Below, one piece after another: positions 56,234 to 64,000 of a stretch of 64,000 nucleotides of DNA. The position numbers and the translations under genes are program-made. The stretch comes from AP-15 sp963814865 (GTDB lineage Bacteria; Pseudomonadota; Alphaproteobacteria; ATCC43930; CGMCC-115725). Within the stretch, counting starts at the first letter, position 1. Each line of letters opens with the position of its first letter. The DNA is taken from positions 1,426,001 through 1,490,000 of the forward strand of contig CAWFEN010000014.1 in assembly GCA_963814865.1 (NCBI GenBank), in the 5' to 3' direction. A model generated the notes under the pieces. It searched no databases. It worked only from the letters and a program-made list of their open reading frames with translations, and was not told where the DNA came from.

Positions 56234-57574
56234 ATGGTTGATCCTACGCCCTTTCTCCCCGGCCTGTCACCGGTTGCCGGCAAGGCGGTGGTGGCTCGCT
56301 TTGACGGCGGCCGGCTGTCCTCGGAAGGCGGGCTGCTGCCGTTGCGCGAGATCGAGCGCCGGCTCGGGCTGGCCGAGCGTTTGGCCGCCTGTCTCGGGGA
56401 CCCGCGGGCGCCGGAGCGCGTCGTGCACCGTCTGGCGGAGATCATCCGTTTCCGGATGCTGATGATCGCCGCCGGCTACGAGGACGGCAACGACGCCGAT
56501 TCGCTGCGCGCCGACCCGATGTTCAAGCTGGCGCTCGACCGCTTGCCCGGGGGTGCGGAGTTGTGCTCGCAATCGACGATCTCGCGGCTGGAGAACCTGC
56601 CCGACACGCGGGCGCTGTTGCGCCTCGGCCGGGCGCTCGTCGAGCAGTACTGCGCCTCGTTCCGGCAGGTGCCCAAGCGCATCGTGCTCGACATCGACGA
56701 TACCTTCGACCGCGTGCACGGCGGCCAGCAATTGCGCCTGTTCAACGCCCATTACGATGATTACGGCTTTCAGCCGATCGTCGTGTTCGACGGCGAGGGG
56801 CGTTTCGTCACCGCGCTGCTGCGACCGGGCAAGCGGCCGAGCGGGGTGGAGATCCGCGCCTTTCTGCGCCGCCTCGTCGGCGCCCTCCGCGCCAACTGGC
56901 CGAAGGTCGCGATCCTGCTGCGGGCCGACAGCCACTACACCGCACCCGAGGTGCTCGATTGGTGCCGGCAGAACCGGGTCGATTGGATCCTCGGCCTGGC
57001 TCCCAACGCGGCGCTCGCCCGCCATGTCGCGGCGCTGGAGAAGAGCACCGCCGAGCGCTTCAAGGCGGCGCCCGCGCGCGGCAAGGTTCGGCGCTTCTCG
57101 CAATTCTACGACGCCGCGCAGAGCTGGCAGCGGGTCGAGCGCATCATCGCGCGGGTCGAAGCCGGACCCGAGGGAACCGATACGCGCTATATCGTCACCA
57201 ATCTCGAAGGCGGGCGCGCCAAGCAGCTCTACCAGGGGCTCTACTGCGCCCGCGGCCAGGCCGAGAACCACATCAAGGCGTGGAAGAACCACCTCGCCGC
57301 CGACCGCACTTCCTGCCACGAGGCCGGCGCCAACCAGTTCCGCCTCTTCCTCCACGCCGGCGCCTATTGGCTCATGTGGTCGCTGCGCCGGGCGATGCCG
57401 GCGCGCTCTTCCTGGCGCCTGATGCAGTTCGACACCCTGCGGCTGCGCCTGGTGAAACTTGCCGCCCGCGTTGTCGAGCTGAAAACCCAGATCCAGATCC
57501 ATCTGCCGTCGAGCGCCCCCGATCAGGCGATCTTCGCCATGCTCCTGGACCGCCTGCCGCGCCTGGTCACCTGA
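56234..57574 (+). CDS. IS1380-family transposase, element A
   Basis: 446 residues, complete. The DDE residues can be read in VLDIDDTFDRVHGGQQL, LLRADSHYTAPEVL and YCARGQAENHIKAWKNHL; the last is the IS1380 signature block. The N-terminal GKAVVARFDGGRLSSEGGLLPLREIERRLGLAERL is also typical. ATG 56234 follows GGAGGCGACACCCGCC. A perfect 8-base GC hairpin (57578-57596) follows the stop. Confidence 0.93.
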   Translation: MVDPTPFLPGLSPVAGKAVVARFDGGRLSSEGGLLPLREIERRLGLAERLAACLGDPRAPERVVHRLAEIIRFRMLMIAAGYEDGNDADSLRADPMFKLALDRLPGGAELCSQSTISRLENLPDTRALLRLGRALVEQYCASFRQVPKRIVLDIDDTFDRVHGGQQLRLFNAHYDDYGFQPIVVFDGEGRFVTALLRPGKRPSGVEIRAFLRRLVGALRANWPKVAILLRADSHYTAPEVLDWCRQNRVDWILGLAPNAALARHVAALEKSTAERFKAAPARGKVRRFSQFYDAAQSWQRVERIIARVEAGPEGTDTRYIVTNLEGGRAKQLYQGLYCARGQAENHIKAWKNHLAADRTSCHEAGANQFRLFLHAGAYWLMWSLRRAMPARSSWRLMQFDTLRLRLVKLAARVVELKTQIQIHLPSSAPDQAIFAMLLDRLPRLVT

Positions 57575-57577
57575 AAC

Positions 57578-57596
57578 GCGGGGCAGCGTGCCCCGC
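57578..57596. terminator. Hairpin after transposase A
   Basis: GCGGGGCA and TGCCCCGC pair perfectly around GCG, four bases after the transposase stop. There is no U-run, so termination strength is unclear; it may instead shield the element from read-through. Confidence 0.4.
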
Positions 57597-57757
57597 CAAC
57601 GCCACCCCTTTCGGCAACTCCAGCGCCTACCCGATCCACACCATCCAACCCGCCGATGCGGGAACCGGCCCACTCGCCCCGGTTCCGCAACTTCAACCAA
57701 ACCGAGTTCCCCTTGATATACGCAAAGCCAAGGTATTTTCTCGGTGCATAGATCGGG

Positions 57758-57991
57758 CTAAATGCGTTCCACGTCCACTGCGAGATTTCGTATCCGAGTG
57801 CCGGGGGGTGAGCCGTCGGTAGCCGAATGCCGGCCGGTCCGGCCCTGAGCGACACGCAGGTTCATCCGTGACTCGCGCAACTCCATGACGAAGTCGGTAT
57901 TGTCGTTGCCTTTGTCAGCACCCACGGTGACCAGCTGCGACCGCTCGACAGCGGCTCGATCAACGCCACCGCCGACAGCCTGTCGGCGTTG
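57758..57991 (-). pseudogene. Remnant of an IS5-like transposase between the two IS1380 elements
   Basis: On the minus strand one frame reads LVTVGADKGNDNTDFVMELRESRMNLRVAQGRTGRHSATDGSPP. This resembles the GADKGYDT..FV..LR....TPHVAQN...RRSAIDG block of IS5-type transposases around the second catalytic Asp. The frame then breaks, a neighbouring frame carries HPPALGYEISQ, and nothing else of the gene remains. At 57970-57988 a perfect 8-base dyad (CGCCGACA / TGTCGGCG) abuts element B. Confidence 0.55.
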
Positions 57992-57995
57992 CTAG

Positions 57996-59623
57996 CCCGT
58001 CTTATTCACCAGGGTGTCGGAAGGAGCCCGGCAAGCTTCGCGTTGGGGTCGATGCGAGGTTGAGGGTGGCGGCACGGTTGCCGCGGGGTGTGATCGGTGT
58101 GGTCGGCGCTGGAGGTTTGCGAGAGGGGCTTGGGCGGGGCGACAGCGGCCCCGCGGTTTACGGTCCGGCTGGCATCAGCGCTGCGGCGATGTGACGGAAG
58201 AGGCTGGCCTCGGGGCAGGCGGCGGCGAAGGCGAGGCGGACGCGCGAGGCGGTCTCGATGATGCGGGTGCCGAGCTTCAACAGACGCAGGCGGATGGTGG
58301 CAAACTCGGCGGTGGCGAGCGCATCGGTCTTGGGGATGGCGTCGCGCACCGAGAGGATCAGCCAATAAGCGGCGGTGTGGAGAATGAGCCGCATCTGGTT
58401 GGCGAGCGGGCTGCGGCAGCTGGTGCGGTCGGAGGCGAGCTGGGTCTTGTGCAGTTTGATCAAATTCTCGGCCTGGCCGCGGGTGCAGTAGAGCGTCTCG
58501 TAGACGTGCTGGGCCGAGCCGGTGTCGAGGCTGGTGACGACAAAGCGGATGTCGAGCCCCTTGGTGGTGGCCTCGATGCGGGCGCAGGCGCGGCGCTGCT
58601 TGGTCCAGGACTTGGCCTGGTAGCGGGCTTCGGCAAAGCCGCGCAGGGTGGGCTTTTGCTCGAGCGCACGGCGGGTGCGAATATCATCGGCGGTTTCATC
58701 GACCAGCCGGTCGAGCACGGCGTTACCGGGCAGCCCGAAGATGAAGTCGAGGCCGTTTTCTTCGCACCACGCCATCACTTGCGGGCGCCCGTAATGGCCG
58801 TCGCCGCGGATGGTGATGCGGGTCAAGGGCCAGTGCCGGCGGATGCGGCGGACGAGGCGTCGCAGATGGCCGCGCACCTCCGCGCCCGAGGGCGTCTTGC
58901 CGGGGCGCAGCAACACGGCGACCGGTCGGCTGGTTGCCGTGTCGTAGACATGGATCGGCAGAAAGCAGCGCTCGTCGTAATGGGCATTGAAAAACGAGAG
59001 CTGCTGATGGCCGTGAACGACATCGACGGTGTCGTCGATATCGAGGGTCACGGCCTCGGGCGCCGTCTTGTAGCTGGCGCAGTAGAGATCGACCATCACC
59101 CCCATCAGGTGGATCAGATCGCGCAACCCGGGCGCATTCTCCCAGCGCGAGACGGTCGGCTGCGAGCACAGGTCGATGCCACTGTCGGGCAGCCGGCCGC
59201 AAGCCAGCTTGAACCCCGGATCGGTGCGCAACCGGTCGAGATCGTCGGCATCCTCCCAGCCGCAGGCGATGGCAAAGATGCGGGCGCGCAATATATCGGG
59301 CAGCCGATGGGTGATCCGCTCCGGGTCGCGGCCGTCCGGGATCACCGCCGCGAGCCGCGCGGCGAGGCCGAGCCGCCGCTCGGCTTGGGCGAGCAGCATG
59401 ACCCCGCCATCGGAGCTGAGCCGGCCGCCATCAAACGCGGCGGTCACTTTTTTGCCCGCAACCGCTGGAAACGAGAACGGCAGCAGGCTATCGTCGGTGA
59501 TGGCGGGCGTGGCGGGCTCCGATCTGCCGCAAGGACTGGCTTCAGCAACCAAATCCTACAACAGATCAACGGCTTATGCTACATCCGCCAACCCAAAATC
59601 CGTCCCGTCATGAATAAGACGGG
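57996..59623 (-). mobile_element. IS1380-family insertion sequence, element B
   Basis: About 1628 bases. With the flanking CTAG included, the ends are perfect 17-base inverted repeats: CTAGCCCGTCTTATTCA at 57992-58008 and its complement at 59611-59627. CTAG on both sides is the likely target duplication, leaving CCCGTCTTATTCA as the terminal repeat. It faces element A (convergent transposases) and its outer end abuts the trlF 3' part. Confidence 0.82.
58158..59552 (-). CDS. IS1380-family transposase, element B
   Basis: 464 residues, complete. DDE residues lie in VTLDIDDTVDVVHGHQQL, IRGDGHYGRPQVMAW and YCTRGQAENLIKLHKTQL. It differs from transposase A through most of its length and so belongs to a separate IS species of the same family. 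The frame begins at TTG 59552; the true start may be slightly downstream. The upstream leader matches that of element A. Confidence 0.93.
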   Translation of the reverse strand: MVAEASPCGRSEPATPAITDDSLLPFSFPAVAGKKVTAAFDGGRLSSDGGVMLLAQAERRLGLAARLAAVIPDGRDPERITHRLPDILRARIFAIACGWEDADDLDRLRTDPGFKLACGRLPDSGIDLCSQPTVSRWENAPGLRDLIHLMGVMVDLYCASYKTAPEAVTLDIDDTVDVVHGHQQLSFFNAHYDERCFLPIHVYDTATSRPVAVLLRPGKTPSGAEVRGHLRRLVRRIRRHWPLTRITIRGDGHYGRPQVMAWCEENGLDFIFGLPGNAVLDRLVDETADDIRTRRALEQKPTLRGFAEARYQAKSWTKQRRACARIEATTKGLDIRFVVTSLDTGSAQHVYETLYCTRGQAENLIKLHKTQLASDRTSCRSPLANQMRLILHTAAYWLILSVRDAIPKTDALATAEFATIRLRLLKLGTRIIETASRVRLAFAAACPEASLFRHIAAALMPAGP

Positions 59624-59627
59624 CTAG
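59624..59627. repeat. CTAG target-site duplication, right
   Basis: Second copy of CTAG immediately after element B. It is in the frame that continues trlF, matching the left copy at 56125-56128. Confidence 0.75.
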
Positions 59628-60537
59628 CTGACTGCGAAGGCGCAAACGAGCGGGTCAAAACGTTGGCCCAGGAACGCGAAGCCGCATATGTCCGCGTTTT
59701 TGATGCCATCGTGGCGGAACAAGCTGTCCTGACCGAACTCATACAATCCGCTGATGACTCGACTTGCCGCTGCCGGGGAGACGCTGAAAAAGCTTTCTTT
59801 CTCAGTCGCCCGGGAGGCGGACGTTGGTCGCTGGGCCGAAGCCGGAGAACAGCTTCTCGACCTCCGCCAGAGAGGCCCATTCAAAGGGCGCGGTACGTTA
59901 CGTCAGCTAGCGGACACAGCGCTGAAAGCCCCCTGGGAGATAGGGGACCCCAACACTATTAGCGCAGCCATGGCGGAATTCCGCGCCGAGTACCAAGAAG
60001 CGCTGCTGGAGCGCTCGCCCGTACCCAAGGCGGACCAAGCGGACTATCGAGCATGGTCCAAGCGATTCGCAAAGTGGCTCTATGGAACCGAACACATCAC
60101 CATCCAATACAGCATCGACTACGACGGCGTTGATATTCGTAAACTATCGCCGGGCAACACGAGGCATAGTTCTCCTGCTTCTCTACCTCGCGCTGGACGA
60201 CGCCGATGATCGGCCCCTTATCATCGACCAGCCCGAAGAAAACCTGGACCCCAAGTCGATCTTTGATGAACTCGTAAGCTTGTTCCGCGAGGCCAAGAAC
60301 AAACGTCAGGTGATCATGGTCACGCATAATGCCAATCTAGTCGTTAACACCGATGCCGACCAGATCATCGTTGCGCAAGTAGGGCCGCATCCACCGGGCG
60401 AGCTGCCGCCAATCACCTATATCTCGGGTGGCCTTGAAAGCCCTCATATTCGTAAGGCGGTTTGCGACATCCTTGAAGGCGGTGAGCGCGCGTTTCAAGA
60501 GAGGGCACGCCGCCTGCGGGTGCGCTTGGAACGCTAA
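59624..60537 (+). pseudogene. TrlF-family PHP/ABC-type ATPase, 3' part, with two further frameshifts
   Basis: Continues trlF after the insertion. Frame one reads LADCEGANERVKTLAQEREAAYVRVFDAIVAEQAVLTELIQ to about 59745. Frame two reads LMTRLAAAGETLKKLSFSVAREADVGRW and onward to KLSPG near 60150. Frame three reads TRGIVLLLLYLALDDADDRPLIIDQPEENLDPKSIF, where LSPG is an ABC signature and PLIIDQPEENLD is Walker B plus D-loop. VIMVTHNANLVV (H-loop) follows. The stop is at 60535-60537. With the 5' part the whole protein would be about 920 residues. The first CTAG is the target duplication. Confidence 0.78.
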
Positions 60538-60693
60538 GGAGGCTCGCCGTCCTCCACCGCTAGTCGCCACGGCACGCCGAGCACATCGACGTCGCTGGAA
60601 TTTAGAGGCGATATCTGATGTCGTAGCGCTACTAGGCGCAGCAGGCCTCTGGACAATTCGGACATCGATCGGCGCAGCGCGTAGCGCGCCTGG

Positions 60694-61385
60694 TCACGGT
60701 GCTTGTTCACTGACGGTTCCGTTCGGCGGTCGCGCCGGGGCGGTTAGCGCCTCTCGCGCGGCGCTCAGATATTCTTCCAGGGTTGCGTCCAGGCGCGCGT
60801 AAAGAAGGCGGTCGAAACTCTCGCTGCCATGCCCGGCCTGCGCCTCCTGCAAGGCGCGGATATAGACTAGGCGGTCTTCCGGGCGGACCGTGACCGGCGG
60901 ATAGCCGCCGCGGATCAGCACCAGGTTCATCAGGAGGCGCGCGGTGCGCCCGTTGCCGTCATTGAACGGGTGGATGTCGACCAGACGCCGGTGCGCCGCG
61001 AACGCGGTTTCGGGGGTATCGGGTGCCGCGGCGAGCCAGCCGGCGAAATCGCCCACCAGCGCCGGCACCTCCGCCGGCGACGGGAAAGCTGTGCCGGCCC
61101 GCATCGGTCAGCACAAGCGGCCCTGATCGGCGCAACGGCCGGCGATCTCGGGCTGCGAGCGCTGCACGACGAGATGGTGGAGCTGATGCAGGTCCAGCTC
61201 GGTCAATCGCGTCCGCCTGCGCGCCAATGCCCGGCCATAGCGGATCGCGTCATCGTGATCGATTGCTTCGAGGTGGTCCTTGAGCGGCTTGCCGCCGATC
61301 GTGATCCCCTGCTCGATGACGAGCGCCGTCTCCGCAGCCGAGAGCGTATTTCCCTCGATCGCGTTCGAGGTGTAGGTCAGCTCGA
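60694..61385 (-). pseudogene. Fic-domain protein, N-terminally truncated and frameshifted
   Basis: Fic enzymes transfer AMP (or another nucleotide) to target proteins. The upstream half has the inhibitory-helix motif TSNAIEGNTLSAAETALVIEQG, then PLKDHLEAIDHDDAIRYGRAL. After a shift near 61110 the other frame continues PLVLTDAGRHSFPSPAEVPALVGDFAGWL and has the catalytic HPFNDGNGRTARLLMNLVL, with all HPFxxGNGR residues intact. The first 35-40 residues are missing: at about 61381 the sequence changes directly to aldolase, so there is no native start. It lies 156 bases from the end of trlF, converging on it. Confidence 0.8.
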
Positions 61386-61770
61386 GATCAACGCCTACCT
61401 GAACCAGGAGACCTTGCTGATGGCGATGCTGGAGACGCCGGAGGCGATCGCCAATGCCGCGGCGATCGCCGCGGTCGAGGGCATCGACGTGCTCCACATC
61501 GGCTCCAGCGACCTCAGCACCGAGATGGGGATCCCCGGCCAATACCGGCACGAGCGCATGCGCCAGGCTTACGAGGCGACGGCGCGGGCGGCGCGCACCC
61601 ACGGCAAGTCGATGGGCGTGGGCGGCGTGCGCGAGGATTTCGAATTCCAGAGCTGGCTGTTCGGGATCGGCGTGCGCTATCTGACCGGCGGCTCGGATGT
61701 CGGCTACATCCTCAGCGCCGGCCGCGCCGACGTGAAGCGGCTGCGCGAGGTGCGGCTGACCCCCGGCTGA
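61381..61770 (+). pseudogene. C-terminal half of an HpcH/HpaI-type aldolase
   Basis: INAYLNQETLLMAMLETPEAIANAAAIAAVEGIDVLHIGSSDLSTEMGIPGQ is the second half of a class II 2-oxo-acid aldolase, including the product-side Asp of the DLS motif, and runs to its proper stop. The first 125 or so residues, with the metal Glu and catalytic Arg, are missing. Just upstream is the antisense of fic. The island insertion therefore replaced the 5' half. Confidence 0.78.
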
Positions 61771-61816
61771 TCTGCCCGGTTGCGGCGCCGCGGACAGAAT
61801 CCCCGCCTAGACGCGC

Positions 61817-63142
61817 CTAGACGTGCTCGCGCGAGATGTCGCGGTTGGTGTAATCGGGCAGGAACGCGGTGGCTGTCGCGCTGACGACCGCGCAGAACAG
61901 GATATAGAGCGCAATCACGTAGCCGGAGCGGAAGGCCGCGAACAGCGCCGTCGCGATCAGCGGCGCCGGACCGCCGGCGATGACCGAGGACAGGTGAAAG
62001 CCGAGCGAGGAGCCGCTGTAGCGCAGCCGCGGCGTGAAGCATTCGGCGATCAGCGCTGCCTGCGGGCCATACATCATGTCGTGCGGGATGAAGGACAGCA
62101 CGATCGCAGCAAAGATCAAAGCGGGCACGGCGGTGTTCATCATCGCGAAATAGATGAAGCCGAAGACCCCGACGCTGACGGTGCCGATCAGGTACATGCG
62201 CTTGCGGCCGATCAGGTCCGAGATATGGCCGGAGAGCGGCAGCGTCACCGCCGACAGCGCGGTGGCGACGAGCAGTGCCGTCAGCAGGAAGTTACGCGAG
62301 GCGTGCAGGACCCCGATCCCGTAGGTGAAGACAAAAGCGGCGTAGATGTAGAACGGCCCCTGCTCGGCCATCCGGCACAACGCGGTCAGCGCAACCTGCT
62401 TGGGCTGGCGTTTGAGCACTTCGAGCACCGGTGCCCGCTCGATCCGCTGCTCTTCGAGCAGGCGCGAGAAGACCGGGGTTTCCAGGATGCCGAGCCGGAT
62501 ATAGATGCCGATGCCGACCATGATGATGCTGAGATAGAACGGAATGCGCCATCCCCAGACCAGGAACTGGTTGCCGGAGAGCGCGCTGAACGCCAGCACC
62601 GCGAGGTTTGCGACAAAGAGCCCGGCCGGCCCGCCCCATTGCGGCCACGCGGTGATGAACCCGCGATGGGCGTTGGTGCGCGCCCACTCCATGGCGATCA
62701 ATGTCGCGCCGCCCCATTCGCCGCCGATCCCGAGGCCCTGGATGAAACGCACGACCGTCAGGATGACGGCGCCCCAGATGCCGATCGAGGCGTAACCCGG
62801 CACGAAGCCGACTGCAAACGTCGACAGCCCGGTCAGCAGCAGGGTGGTGATCAGGGTCACCTTGCGCCCGATGCGGTCGCCGTAATGGCCGAAAATTGCC
62901 GCGCCGACCGGGCGGGCGACAAACCCGACCGCGTAGATCGCGAAGGCCTGCAAGGTGCCGACCAGCGGGTCGGATTCGGGAAAGAACAGCTTGCCGAAGA
63001 CCAGCGGGGCGATCTGCACGTAAAGCAGAAAATCGTAGGCCTCGATGATCGTCCCGACGGTGCCGGCGACGACGGCGCGGCGCAACTGCCGGCTGTGCTC
63101 GGCTTCGGACAGCGGACCAATAGCAAACCCGGTTGCCGTCAT
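61817..63142 (-). CDS. MHS-family (metabolite:H+ symporter) MFS transporter
   Basis: 441 residues, 12 helices. VVAGTVGTIIEAYDFLLYVQIA is the MHS helix 1 signature with an Asp in the membrane. GHYGDRIGRKVTL and RFIQGLGIGGEWGGATLIAMEW are the other diagnostic blocks, and SFTPRLRYSGSSLGF-like sequence (CFTPRLRYSGSSLGFH) is in loop 10-11. Substrates of the family are dicarboxylates, shikimate or betaines. It is a close paralogue of the next gene. Confidence 0.92.
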   Translation of the reverse strand: MTATGFAIGPLSEAEHSRQLRRAVVAGTVGTIIEAYDFLLYVQIAPLVFGKLFFPESDPLVGTLQAFAIYAVGFVARPVGAAIFGHYGDRIGRKVTLITTLLLTGLSTFAVGFVPGYASIGIWGAVILTVVRFIQGLGIGGEWGGATLIAMEWARTNAHRGFITAWPQWGGPAGLFVANLAVLAFSALSGNQFLVWGWRIPFYLSIIMVGIGIYIRLGILETPVFSRLLEEQRIERAPVLEVLKRQPKQVALTALCRMAEQGPFYIYAAFVFTYGIGVLHASRNFLLTALLVATALSAVTLPLSGHISDLIGRKRMYLIGTVSVGVFGFIYFAMMNTAVPALIFAAIVLSFIPHDMMYGPQAALIAECFTPRLRYSGSSLGFHLSSVIAGGPAPLIATALFAAFRSGYVIALYILFCAVVSATATAFLPDYTNRDISREHV

Positions 63143-63330
63143 CGTTCTCCTCCCTATCCCCGGGCGATTGCAGCGCCCGTTGTCGTGCTGCCCCCGTCTG
63201 CGCGGGAAGCGTTCTTATTTTGACGAGCTTAGCAACTCTGAACGAGAGAAAAAGCTCCTTTGCGCATCAATCGCCTCACATCGATAACCCGGCAGCGGTC
63301 GGGCAGGCACCGCCGCCAGGGCCGTCGAGA

Positions 63331-64000
63331 TCAGACCCCGTGATATTCCGCCGAGATGTCCTTGCTGGTGTAGTCCGTCAGCAACGACGTCGCGACGATG
63401 CCGATGGCGGCGCAAGCGACCATATAGAGCGCGATCGGCAAGCTCGAATGATAGGCAGCGAACAGTGCCGTCGCGATGAACGGCGACGGGCCGCCGGCGA
63501 TGACCGAGGCGAGCTGATAGCCGAGCGAAGTGCCGCTGTAGCGCAAGCGGGGCGTGAAGCTTTCCGCGATCAGCGCCGCCTCCGGGCCGTAACAGGTCAT
63601 CACCGGGAGCAGCGACAGCGCCACCGCGATAAAGATCAATGTCGGCGACTTCGTGTCGAGCAGGCCGAAGTATATAAAACCGTAGACCGCGACAAACAAG
63701 CAGCCGATCATATACATGTTTTTGCGGCCGATGCGGTCCGACAGATGCCCGGCGACGGTGACCCAGAGGAAGCCCAGGAAGCACTGGGCGAGGACGGCAA
63801 CCAACAGAAAATCGCGCGAAACACCGAGGACCGTTGTGCCGTAGCTGAAGATGAAGGCACCGACGATATAGCCCGGCGCCTGCTCCGGCATCCGCAGCAA
63901 CGCGGTCAGCAGAACCTGCTTGGGCTGGCGCTTGAGCACTTCGAGCACCGGCACCCGTTCGACGCGATCTTCCTCGACCACCTTCCGGAAGACGGGGGTC
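63331..64000 (-). CDS. MHS-family MFS transporter, 5' part outside window
   Basis: The last 220 or so residues of a second MHS carrier; the frame stays open to the window edge (TPVFRKVVEEDRVERVPVLEVLKRQPKQV). GHLSDRIGRKNMYMIG and SFTPRLRYSGTSLGYQLASVIAGGPSPFIATALFAAY align almost residue by residue with the gene downstream, so this is a tandem duplication. The gap between the two is 188 bases, with no feature I can name. Confidence 0.88.
   Translation of the reverse strand, partial: TPVFRKVVEEDRVERVPVLEVLKRQPKQVLLTALLRMPEQAPGYIVGAFIFSYGTTVLGVSRDFLLVAVLAQCFLGFLWVTVAGHLSDRIGRKNMYMIGCLFVAVYGFIYFGLLDTKSPTLIFIAVALSLLPVMTCYGPEAALIAESFTPRLRYSGTSLGYQLASVIAGGPSPFIATALFAAYHSSLPIALYMVACAAIGIVATSLLTDYTSKDISAEYHGV

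Larger units (their letters stand above)
56129..57757 (+). mobile_element. IS1380-family insertion sequence, element A
   Basis: About 1629 bases. The left end CCCGGATTATGCAT and the right end GTGCATAGATCGGG (57744-57757) are imperfect inverted repeats. Left flank CTAG, right flank CTAA. The leader before the transposase (TGTAGC...AAGCCGTTGATC...GTAGGATTTGG) is shared with element B, so the two are related. The element is inserted in trlF. Confidence 0.75.

Noticed and set aside
57578..57596. Hairpin as an attachment site of the composite element
   Set aside because: It lies inside element A just after its transposase stop and is not repeated at element B, so a local terminator-like role fits better.
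1745..60155. Programmed ribosomal frameshifting as the cause of the split genes
   Set aside because: No slippery heptamers or stimulatory hairpins at the breaks, and the break positions are not places where these families use recoding.
61823..63223. 466-residue plus-strand open frame
   Set aside because: Antisense of the MHS transporter, charged low-complexity product, no ribosome site.
1..64000. tRNA, rRNA, CRISPR arrays and riboswitches
   Set aside because: Intergenic regions were read for acceptor-stem/T-loop patterns, repeated spacers and known leader shapes; none was found. Most gaps are under 200 bases.

Overview
The window is about two-thirds GC and reads as chromosome of an alphaproteobacterium. 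The rluD-rpoH neighbourhood with a DUF6476-type gene, glnE, anmK, a paired DNA ligase/exonuclease, DUF455 and DUF2252 proteins, a TRAP transporter and many amidase and flavin (LLM) oxidoreductase genes suggest a soil or water heterotroph of the Rhodospirillales in the broad sense. That placement is inference. No rRNA, tRNA or CRISPR array was seen. At least eleven genes carry reading-frame breaks while each piece keeps intact family sequence, so many breaks are probably sequencing or assembly indels. Real decay is likely only where ends are physically missing (the pterin dehydratase, fic and aldolase remnants) or where an insertion sequence sits in the gene (trlF).

Layout. 0-5.8 kb: end of an FMN hydroxy-acid dehydrogenase, a frameshifted MFS carrier, a DUF1194 protein, an ornithine decarboxylase, then a gene-poor stretch with a perfect CRP-type site. 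5.5-15.7 kb: housekeeping block (DUF6476, rluD, rpoH, anmK, tyrS, glnE, peroxiredoxin, DUF455, cyclic-nucleotide K+ channel). 15.8-23.3 kb: nucleotide-sugar epimerase/dehydratase (frameshifted), DUF2252, ATP-dependent ligase with its exonuclease, and a CRP-family regulator with a second perfect CRP-type site upstream. 23.3-36.6 kb: catabolic and accessory genes (amidase, dienelactone hydrolase, VapBC, subtilase, LLM oxidoreductase, GYD protein, C13-like peptidase, acyl-CoA dehydrogenase, acyltransferase, cupin, FAH-family hydrolase, aminotransferase). 36.8-41 kb: PstS plus an MFS carrier, a YafY/WYL regulator facing a small unknown gene, and palindromic repeats. 41-54 kb: aldo/keto reductase, a fused TRAP permease with two tandem binding proteins, LLM oxidoreductases, HMG-CoA lyase, a GFA protein, an AtzG/AtzE-like pair, a sulfurtransferase, an acetyltransferase and a beta-hydroxyacid dehydrogenase.

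54.1-61.4 kb is a lower-GC accessory island. It holds a PHP-domain/ABC-type ATPase gene (TrlF family, probably anti-phage) cut in two by a 3.5-kb compound insertion of two convergent IS1380 elements around an IS5-like remnant. CTAG repeats flank the insertion, and removing it restores the reading frame exactly. A broken fic gene follows, and the island ends inside an HpcH/HpaI aldolase whose first half is missing. The window closes with two tandem MHS-family MFS carriers, the last cut by the window edge.
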